Part shown: positions 1 through 7,099 of the stretch, piece after piece
How positions within the stretch are numbered: the first letter of the stretch is position 1
Layout of the letters: each line of letters opens with the position of its first letter
Source of the DNA: an uncultured Bacteroidota bacterium
Lineage (GTDB): Bacteria; Bacteroidota; Bacteroidia; Flavobacteriales; BACL11
DNA: 12,434 nt
Reading direction: 5' to 3'
Assembly: GCA_902514225.1 (NCBI GenBank)
Contig: CABXPN010000030.1
Location: 1 to 12,434, forward strand
Notes under the pieces: model-generated
Databases searched by the model: none
The model's input: the letters and a program-made list of their open reading frames with translations, nothing else
Told to the model about the DNA's origin: nothing
Program-made: the position numbers and the translations under genes

Positions 1-3000
1 TCTAATTCTTATTCTGGTTTGATGGCAAATCAATATGTATTACAAATTACTAATTTAGATAATAATTGTACTTCTTTAGATACCTTTACTATTTCTGCAA
101 ACTCTATCCAATCAACTATTATTGATGTTACCAATCCATCTTCTCCAACAGCAACGGATGGGTCTATTACTTTGAGTTCTAGTGAAACTGGTACTGTATA
201 TTTGAGTTTAGACGGAGGAACTACTTGGATTAATAATAATACTCCTCCATGGGTTAATGGTACCCCTATAACGAATTTATCTCAAGGAACTTATATTTGT
301 TATATAATGAATGCCGCTGGATGTACATCTACTGATACAATTGAACTTATTTATAATGATTGTTCTGCTACATTAGATACGATTGGAACTTGCGCTCCAT
401 TATTATTAAGTGCTCAAACTACAAATATCTTATCAGGAACTTATAGTTATACCTATAATTTATATTTTAATTCAACCTTAATTGAAACAATTCCCTCATC
501 ATTGGACTCTTCTATAGTATTTACTTCTTTGGTGAGTGATGCAGGACAATATTTATTAGAAGTTATTAATGATAGTACATTATGCTCATCTTCAGATTCA
601 ATTGTAATTAATCTCAATACAATGAGTATAAATGTTTTAGCTCAGAACAATGTTTCTGCTCAAGGCGCTTGTGATGGTTTTATCTCTGTTGACGTATTAG
701 GTGGTTCATCTCCATATAGCATTAATTGGACTGACGGTAGCGGGACTGTAATAAGTGGTCCAACAACTCTTATTCCTTCTAGTATTCCAATGCTTTGTGA
801 AGATAATTATTGTATTGAGGTGACAGATGGTACTCCTTGTACTATTACAGAATGTTTTGATATAGTTTTTACTTCATGTAATACTACATTATCTATTACA
901 GATAGTATTGATTGTTATAATTATACTGGAGAAATAACAGCTACAGTTGATACAACTGGAGGAGGGATCGGTCCAATAATAACGTTGCCTGGAGAAAGAT
1001 ATACATATACTTTATATTCATTAAACCCAACTACTCAGATTGGTTTGCCAATTTTGAGTGATGACACATCTAATGTATTTACAGGATTGTTTGCTGGTTC
1101 TTATTTAGTTGATGTGATAGATAATTCATATGGAACTCTTTGTACTTCTGATTCTATTGTCTTAACTCAACCTAATCCAATAAACATTTATTTAACAACA
1201 GATAGTACTTCTGCACCATGGATTCTGGACGGATCTATTATAATTGACTCAATTACAGGAGGTACACTTCCGTATTCATATCAATGGTTGGATTCTGTAG
1301 GGATTTCATTCTCTACTTCTTCTGATTCTGTGACAGGGTTAGGATATTCAAATCAGTATAATGGAGGATTTACATTAATTGTTACTGATACTAATGGATG
1401 TACACAGCAACAAACAGTTTATATACATCCTAATAATGCTGGAGCTAACCTAGCGGTTGATTCTGTTGGAGTTCAAGATGCTAGCTGTTTCGGGATTTGT
1501 GATGGTAAATTATATATGTTGCCATTAAATGTAGGTCCTGGTTCTGTAGCTCCTTTTACATATATTTGGAGGGACGCTACAACAAATAGTATCTTAAGAA
1601 CAGATTCCTTGGGTTCAACTTGGTATAATGGAGCTCCATCACATGTAGCTACTTATACAAATAGATGCGCTGGATTCTATACTTTAGAAATTTTTGATTA
1701 TTATGGAAATTCCTTGCCACCTATAGACTTTACAGTTAATCAACCTGATTCTATGTATGTTGATTTAGGACCAGATATTATAATAGATTGTGGAGAAGAT
1801 ACGGTCTTAACAGCAATAGCCTTTGGAGGAAATATAACCAATGATACTACATTAGTAAATTCTTTTATACTTGATTTTACAAATCCAAATCCTTCCGGAA
1901 CTGGAGATACATTAATAACAGGTGGGTTGTACTTCTTAGAGGTGACAGGTACTTTAACAGATGCATCTGGAAATCTTTATGATGCCGCATATGACTATAC
2001 TGCTGCTCCACAAACAGAGGTAATGTTATGGGATTTTGATTTTACAAATACACACAGACCATCACCAAATACATATGACCCTACTCATACATATTCATTT
2101 CCATTTTTTGCAGGAAATAATGGAGGAATTCAAGGAATGGGAATACATACATGGTCAGTTCCATCGTCTAATTATACAGGCCAATTATCATGCAATTTAT
2201 ATGTTATTGATACAGGTATTTATAATTATAATTATACTTGGACTTCCATGCCACCATCTTTTCCTAATTTCATTATAAGTGATGAGGATACATGTTATAT
2301 GAATCCTGGTTTAACTCCAACAGATTATATTGTAAATATTGTTGATGATCAAGGCTGTACCGCTACAGATACAGTTAATGTAATGTGGGACTTATATATT
2401 TTAAACTTTCAAACAAACACAACAAATGTCGTTCCCTGTTATGGAGATGCATCTGGAACAATTAATGTTTCTGTCGATTCTTCATCTGGGTTCAATCCTT
2501 ACACATATTCGGTCTTAGATATGTCTGGAACAACTATTAATTCTGTTTCCTCAGTAGACACCACTTTTAATTTAACAGCTGGAGATTATATAACTTATAT
2601 ACAAGACAATTTAGGGTGTCTTTCAGAAAATGACACCATTACTATTACAGAACCAGATTCAATTTGGGCTTGTGGTATTGGAAACTCGAATGTACCATTT
2701 TTGATAGATAATTTTGTTATGGACTTTGATACAATAAGTACTGCTTTTACTCATTCTACGCCAGTATCAACATTACTTGGAGCAGACTATCTATTAGTAG
2801 TTAATGGTACATATGGATTAGATTTTTTAAACCCTAATCATAAAGACCCTGCATTTATTATTTCTTCTGGTATTGCTACTGACGATTGGGCAGTAAATGG
2901 AGTTCCAGTTAGGCCAGATATTGATATTTATACTAGTTCTCATCAATATTCTTATACTATAGCGGGAGATGGTAATCCTATGTTATTTAGTTTTATAGAT

Positions 3001-6000
3001 CCTACTGGTATATATAGTGATAATGCTGGTAGTTTAAGCTTTACTCTGTATAAATTAGGATGTGCAAATACAGATACAGTATATACTTGTAGTGGAGATA
3101 GCACAGGATATTCTTCTATCTCTGCAAATGGAGGAGTTCCTTTTGATCCAGATGGAATAGCGAATTCTGGAGATGAATATTATAATTACGAGTGGACAGA
3201 TGATGCATCTGGAACTATATGGTCAACAGCAGATACAGTGGGAGGATTACCAGCTGGAGATTACACTGTAAATATAATTGATGCAAATGGATGTAGTGAA
3301 TATGAAAGATATTTGAAAGTTTTAGAAGCACCAACTCCACTTCAGATTGATAGTATAGATGTTACACATGTTTTATGTCATGGAGAAGCAACAGGAAACA
3401 TAAGTGCTTATTTTTCTGGAGGATATAGTCCTTATTTAACACGAGTAACGCATGATGGATCAATAATAGATACAATTTATGAATCTATAAATGATGCAGA
3501 TAGTGTTATTATAGATAGTTTAATTGCTGGTTCTTATACGTTATATGTTTATGATTCTTTGCCAGATGATTTAAACGGATATTATTTCTGTCCACAAATC
3601 ATTATTATTACCATTACAGAACCACAATCTCCAGTTTCTAGTACAATTAATTTACTTACTCATGTAAGTTGTTGGGGAGATTCAACAGGTAAAGCGAAAG
3701 TAATTGCTACTGGTGGTCAATCTCAACTTCCTTATACATATTTATGGGATAATGGTGAAACTACAGCTATAGCTGATTCTTTATGGGCAGATGTAAATAC
3801 TGCTTTTCCATCAGCAGAGTGGCAAGGCGTAACAATTACAGATTCTAATGGATGTTCTATCAGAGATAGCATTCAAATTGAACACTTAAATGAAGAGATT
3901 CAAGCATATAATACTTTGGACGGAAGTAATACAGTGCAGGTAATTCAGAATGTACAATGTTTTAACGCATGTGATGCAATTGTAACCGTTTCTTCTGTTG
4001 GAGGAGTTCTTCCTCATTCCTATTCTTGGGATATGGGTAATGTAGGGAACTTTATGCCAGATACAGCTAATGGAGTATGTTATGGTGGTCATGATATTAT
4101 TATTGAAGATGAAGTTGGTTGTAGAAAGACTGTTTATTATCAAATATCACAACCAGACGAACTTTTTGCAAATGCTCACTGGGTAGATCATATTGATTGC
4201 TTTGGGTATGATAATGGAATTGCTCATGGTACAGCAACAGGAGGTACTTTACCTTATACTTTTGTGTGGGATAGTTTGTCAGGACAAATGAATGATACTG
4301 CTTATAATTTAACTCCAGGTATTCATACTGTAATTGTAACAGATGATAAAGGCTGTATGGCTACAGATACTGTAATGATAACAGAGCCAACTGAGTTAAC
4401 GATAGCAATTCAAGATACATCTACTGTTTACTCATATTGTACTGGTACAAATTCGGCATATTTATTTTCTATAGCTTCTGGTGGTATTGAACCTTATAAT
4501 TATGTTTGGTCTGATGTACTCGGACAAACTACTGACTATGCTGATAATTTAATGGCAGGAATTTATACTGTTACAGTTTTAGATGATAGAGGATGCTCTG
4601 CATCTGATACTAGAAATATTGATTCGGTAACAAATAGTATGGACGCTACAACATCTGTAACTGATGTTAGTTGTTTCGGATTATTTGATGGTTCGACTTT
4701 TGTAGATAATGTATGGGGAGCTGTTCCAATAACTAATACAGGAAATTTAGCTGTAGATTATGATTATAGTTGGACTGGTCCAAATGGATATACCGCAAAT
4801 CAAAACCAAATTAATTACCTGTATGCTGGTAATTATGGTGTAACAATTACTGATAGTAATAATTGTAGTATTACAATTTATACTGATGTCCAAGAACCAA
4901 GCCAGTTAGAGTATACTCTTTATGATATAATAGGAGAAACTTGTTATGGAGCTTGTAACGGTTCTATTTCTGTAGATGTAGAGGGAGGTACTTCTCCGTA
5001 TTATTGGGATGGAAATCAGACTGTTCCACCAAGTTGGCCATTTGCAAATGCGATACAACTTATAAATGATTCATTAATTTTAGATTTATGTGCTGGAGAT
5101 TATGATATTTATGTAACTGATGCAAATGATTGTATTGGAACGCTAGTTTGGGGTGGACAATGGGAAGCAACAATTGATTCTGGTGTTGTAGTTACAGTTC
5201 CTGCACCAAATGTAACTGCCGCTTCATGTTATAGTTCTCCAAACGGAGAAGCAAATGTAGTATTCCCAGTAAACACAATGTTTACTTATACTTGGGAAAC
5301 TTTATTAGGTATTGTAGTGGACACAGGAATTACTACAAATGTACTTACTGGAGGTGATTATAATTTAGTTGCTCATTATTCTGATAGTGCTAACTTTGGT
5401 ATGGTTTATACTGGTTGTGATTATACAGTTCAGTTTAACATGCCATCTCCAAATCAGATATTAGCAAATGCAAATATTACCCCTATTTCTTGTTATGAAG
5501 AAAAAGATGGTATAATTGATTTAACAGGAACAACTGGTGGTGATGGAGGTCCTTATACTTATCAGTGGGATACTACAACTTCTTTACCAAATGGTTCTAC
5601 ATCAGCAACCATAAATGGATTGGAAGAAGATACTTATACAGTTACAATTACTGATGGAATGGGATGTACTGAAACTGTGGATTTTGATATGATTGAGCCA
5701 GATGTTCTTACGAATAATTTTGATCCTGTAGTGCATCCTAGTTGTAACGGATTTTCTGATGGTTCTGTAAAAGCAAATATTTCTGGAGGTACTGGTCCTT
5801 ATAATTACTCATGGTCTCCTTCTGGTGGTAGTGGGCAAACAGGAAATAATTTAAGTGTTGGTGATTATACATTAACAGTTACAGATAATCGTGGTTGTGT
5901 TAAAACTTTTGATGTTACAATGACTGAGCCAGATGCAATTATTTCGGGTGTTGAAGCAAACGCTTTTTATGGAAATGATACTACAGGAACTATTTCATAT

Positions 6001-7035
6001 AACATTTCGTGTAACGGATTATCAGATGGTTCTGCAATTGTTAGTTTAGGAGGAGGTACTGCTCCATATACTTTTTCTTGGACTACAGGTGGTATAGGTC
6101 AGTTAGAAACAAATATGCCAGCTGGTACACATACTGTTACTGTTACAGATTATAATGGTTGTTTTGAAACTTTACCTATTACTTTAGTAGAGCCAGATGT
6201 ATTATTAGTCAATGGAACTGCTACTGGTTATTATAACCTTTTCCCAGGAGGATTTGACATCTCATGTTATGGATTAAATGATGGAGAATGTTATGCGGAT
6301 CCAACAGGTGGTGTTCCTGGTACTCCAGGATATATGTATGATTGGTCAGGACCTATTGGTGGTCAGATTTCAAATCTTGATGAAATTACAAACCTTTATG
6401 TTGGAACATATTCAGTAGAAGTAACGGATGCAAATGGATGTACAGCAAATCAAACTTTTATACTTACTGAACCTACTGAAGAGTTTGATGCTATTACTCA
6501 TTTAATAAATTATGCAGGAGCTTCAGTTGCTCCACTTACGGCAGCATTCCAAGATGAAACTGTTACAGTTGATCCTTACGATTATACTTTCTATTGGCCA
6601 TGGGGAGATTCTACTACGGTAACTAATGTTGCAATAAATGATATTTTCCCTGATGCATCATTTACTGAAATTGGAGGAAATGAAGTCTATATTCAGGTTC
6701 AGAACATGAATTCTGGCTGTATTGATGATACTACATTTATTATTGAAGTTCAAGGAATACCTGAACTCCCTAATGTATTTACCCCAAATGATGATGATTC
6801 TAATGAAGACTGGCCGCCTGAAAATTATTCTCATGCAATACAATCTCTTGAAGTGTTGATTTACAACAGATGGGGTGAATTAGTTTATACTCTGAATAAT
6901 CCATATGAACAATGGCATGGTATGGGACTTGACGGAGAGGTCTTGCCAGAAGGTGTTTATTATTATGTTCTGCAAGCAACTGGTGATGATGGGTTTGCTT
7001 ACGCAAAGAAAGGATCAATAACCCTTTTAAGATAA
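1..7035 (+). CDS. Giant SprB-repeat surface adhesin, 5' end missing, type B T9SS sorting domain
   Basis: This is the 3' part of a very large exported protein; 2344 codons are visible and the frame is open to base 1. The TTG at 19 and ATG at 22 lie inside a repeat and no signal peptide follows, so the true start is upstream. Residues about 1-2158 are mostly SprB-type repeats of 80-90 residues, with a Cys-Tyr-Gly...Asp-Gly start, a Gly-Gly-x-x-Pro-Tyr-x-Tyr-x-Trp centre and an Asp-x-x-Gly-Cys...Glu-Pro end. An Ig-like unit (about 587-799) appears interrupted by a jelly-roll-like module (618-739); a second such module lies at 900-1021. A PKD-like unit (about 2160-2255) precedes the C-terminal CHU_C-like domain (2257-2344, Pro-Asn-Val-Phe-Thr-Pro-Asn and Asn-Arg-Trp-Gly). 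In known families such proteins cross the outer membrane by T9SS and act as surface adhesins, SprB itself in gliding. The adhesin role here is inferred; the ligand is unknown. Confidence 0.9.
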   Translation, partial: SNSYSGLMANQYVLQITNLDNNCTSLDTFTISANSIQSTIIDVTNPSSPTATDGSITLSSSETGTVYLSLDGGTTWINNNTPPWVNGTPITNLSQGTYICYIMNAAGCTSTDTIELIYNDCSATLDTIGTCAPLLLSAQTTNILSGTYSYTYNLYFNSTLIETIPSSLDSSIVFTSLVSDAGQYLLEVINDSTLCSSSDSIVINLNTMSINVLAQNNVSAQGACDGFISVDVLGGSSPYSINWTDGSGTVISGPTTLIPSSIPMLCEDNYCIEVTDGTPCTITECFDIVFTSCNTTLSITDSIDCYNYTGEITATVDTTGGGIGPIITLPGERYTYTLYSLNPTTQIGLPILSDDTSNVFTGLFAGSYLVDVIDNSYGTLCTSDSIVLTQPNPINIYLTTDSTSAPWILDGSIIIDSITGGTLPYSYQWLDSVGISFSTSSDSVTGLGYSNQYNGGFTLIVTDTNGCTQQQTVYIHPNNAGANLAVDSVGVQDASCFGICDGKLYMLPLNVGPGSVAPFTYIWRDATTNSILRTDSLGSTWYNGAPSHVATYTNRCAGFYTLEIFDYYGNSLPPIDFTVNQPDSMYVDLGPDIIIDCGEDTVLTAIAFGGNITNDTTLVNSFILDFTNPNPSGTGDTLITGGLYFLEVTGTLTDASGNLYDAAYDYTAAPQTEVMLWDFDFTNTHRPSPNTYDPTHTYSFPFFAGNNGGIQGMGIHTWSVPSSNYTGQLSCNLYVIDTGIYNYNYTWTSMPPSFPNFIISDEDTCYMNPGLTPTDYIVNIVDDQGCTATDTVNVMWDLYILNFQTNTTNVVPCYGDASGTINVSVDSSSGFNPYTYSVLDMSGTTINSVSSVDTTFNLTAGDYITYIQDNLGCLSENDTITITEPDSIWACGIGNSNVPFLIDNFVMDFDTISTAFTHSTPVSTLLGADYLLVVNGTYGLDFLNPNHKDPAFIISSGIATDDWAVNGVPVRPDIDIYTSSHQYSYTIAGDGNPMLFSFIDPTGIYSDNAGSLSFTLYKLGCANTDTVYTCSGDSTGYSSISANGGVPFDPDGIANSGDEYYNYEWTDDASGTIWSTADTVGGLPAGDYTVNIIDANGCSEYERYLKVLEAPTPLQIDSIDVTHVLCHGEATGNISAYFSGGYSPYLTRVTHDGSIIDTIYESINDADSVIIDSLIAGSYTLYVYDSLPDDLNGYYFCPQIIIITITEPQSPVSSTINLLTHVSCWGDSTGKAKVIATGGQSQLPYTYLWDNGETTAIADSLWADVNTAFPSAEWQGVTITDSNGCSIRDSIQIEHLNEEIQAYNTLDGSNTVQVIQNVQCFNACDAIVTVSSVGGVLPHSYSWDMGNVGNFMPDTANGVCYGGHDIIIEDEVGCRKTVYYQISQPDELFANAHWVDHIDCFGYDNGIAHGTATGGTLPYTFVWDSLSGQMNDTAYNLTPGIHTVIVTDDKGCMATDTVMITEPTELTIAIQDTSTVYSYCTGTNSAYLFSIASGGIEPYNYVWSDVLGQTTDYADNLMAGIYTVTVLDDRGCSASDTRNIDSVTNSMDATTSVTDVSCFGLFDGSTFVDNVWGAVPITNTGNLAVDYDYSWTGPNGYTANQNQINYLYAGNYGVTITDSNNCSITIYTDVQEPSQLEYTLYDIIGETCYGACNGSISVDVEGGTSPYYWDGNQTVPPSWPFANAIQLINDSLILDLCAGDYDIYVTDANDCIGTLVWGGQWEATIDSGVVVTVPAPNVTAASCYSSPNGEANVVFPVNTMFTYTWETLLGIVVDTGITTNVLTGGDYNLVAHYSDSANFGMVYTGCDYTVQFNMPSPNQILANANITPISCYEEKDGIIDLTGTTGGDGGPYTYQWDTTTSLPNGSTSATINGLEEDTYTVTITDGMGCTETVDFDMIEPDVLTNNFDPVVHPSCNGFSDGSVKANISGGTGPYNYSWSPSGGSGQTGNNLSVGDYTLTVTDNRGCVKTFDVTMTEPDAIISGVEANAFYGNDTTGTISYNISCNGLSDGSAIVSLGGGTAPYTFSWTTGGIGQLETNMPAGTHTVTVTDYNGCFETLPITLVEPDVLLVNGTATGYYNLFPGGFDISCYGLNDGECYADPTGGVPGTPGYMYDWSGPIGGQISNLDEITNLYVGTYSVEVTDANGCTANQTFILTEPTEEFDAITHLINYAGASVAPLTAAFQDETVTVDPYDYTFYWPWGDSTTVTNVAINDIFPDASFTEIGGNEVYIQVQNMNSGCIDDTTFIIEVQGIPELPNVFTPNDDDSNEDWPPENYSHAIQSLEVLIYNRWGELVYTLNNPYEQWHGMGLDGEVLPEGVYYYVLQATGDDGFAYAKKGSITLLR
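1852..2217 (+). repeat. Jelly-roll-like module, copy 1 (inside an Ig-like unit)
   Basis: About 122 residues that do not fit the SprB repeat pattern. It shares with the segment at 2698-3063 the order Phe-(Ile/Val)-(Leu/Met)-Asp-Phe, Leu-x-x-Gly-x-x-Tyr-x-Leu-x-Val-x-Gly-Thr, Arg-Pro...Tyr...His-x-Tyr-Ser, and a final Tyr-x-x-x-x-x-Leu-x-x-x-Leu-Tyr. The flanks (1759-1839 and 2218-2397) read like two halves of one Ig-like domain, with Leu-Gly-Pro-Asp and Cys-Gly-x-Asp-Thr before it and Tyr-x-Tyr-x-Trp after it. A carbohydrate-binding fold is plausible from the pattern but unproven. Confidence 0.55.
2698..3063 (+). repeat. Jelly-roll-like module, copy 2
   Basis: A second copy of the module at 1852-2217, also about 122 residues. 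Its end reads Phe-Ser-Phe-x-Asp-...-Tyr-Ser-Asp-Asn-x-Gly-Ser-Leu, a pattern I associate with lectin or galactose-binding-like beta-sandwich domains. It is placed between two SprB-type units whose counterparts in the downstream gene are directly adjacent, so it looks like an insertion specific to this gene. Copy 1 and copy 2 are well diverged, so the duplication is not recent. Confidence 0.55.
6769..7032 (+). other. Type B T9SS C-terminal sorting domain (CHU_C-like)
   Basis: The last 88 residues match the gliding-motility-associated C-terminal domain family: Pro-Asn-Val-Phe-Thr-Pro-Asn at the start, Ile-Tyr-Asn-Arg-Trp-Gly-Glu in the middle, then Trp-x-Gly, Leu-Pro-Glu-Gly-Val-Tyr-Tyr-Tyr and a final Lys-Gly-Ser-Ile-Thr-Leu-Leu-Arg. 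In known systems this domain sends the protein through the T9SS translocon, usually with a PorP/SprF-family partner. The usual Asn-Gly-Asp-Gly-x-Asn-Asp loop is replaced by an acidic Asn-Asp-Asp-Asp-Ser-Asn-Glu-Asp stretch. Confidence 0.85.
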
Positions 7036-7051
7036 AATAGAAATTATATGG

Positions 7052-7073
7052 AAATCCCTTTAGTTAGGGATTT
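7052..7073 (+). terminator. Probable intrinsic terminator after the first adhesin gene
   Basis: A perfect 8-bp inverted repeat (7052-7059 AAATCCCT with 7066-7073 AGGGATTT) closes a 6-nt loop 16 nt after the stop codon, and the T-rich stretch TCTTGTT follows. The stem is short and has only three G-C pairs, so termination may be partial and some transcripts may continue into the next gene. Confidence 0.6.
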
Positions 7074-7099
7074 TCTTGTTAAAAAATAAAACCTAAAAA

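Larger units (their letters stand above)
103..6474 (+). repeat. SprB-type protein repeat array in the first adhesin
   Basis: About twenty degenerate repeats of 80-90 codons are visible. Typical units carry a Cys-Tyr-Gly-x-x-Asp-Gly start, for example near 4198, 4672, 4942 and 6265, and an Asp-x-x-Gly-Cys end followed by Thr-Glu-Pro. Units before about 1760 are the most irregular and often lack the Pro-Tyr centre. Units after about 5695 are the most regular. The DNA repeats are too diverged to be simple tandem copies, except locally: bases 5743-5767 and 6010-6034 differ at only two positions. The two-cysteine pattern suggests one disulphide per unit, which is an inference. Confidence 0.85.

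Noticed and set aside
19..24. TTG at 19 and ATG at 22 as the start of the first adhesin gene
   Set aside because: The frame is open upstream to base 1 and reads as repeat sequence on both sides. No signal peptide follows either codon, which a T9SS cargo needs.
2036..2278. 80-codon open frame on the + strand inside the first adhesin gene
   Set aside because: It lies wholly within the long coding frame and its composition (His, Ile, Leu runs) is what an AT-rich shadow frame gives.
3886..4143. 85-codon open frame on the - strand
   Set aside because: Antisense to well-supported repeats, with no recognisable domain or leader.
103..6474. Repeated sequence as CRISPR or noncoding tandem repeats
   Set aside because: The repeats are about 250 bp, diverged at the DNA level, and conserved as protein in one uninterrupted frame.
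6658..7018. Two overlapping short open frames on the - strand
   Set aside because: Antisense to the conserved PKD-like and sorting domains and overlapping each other; shadows.
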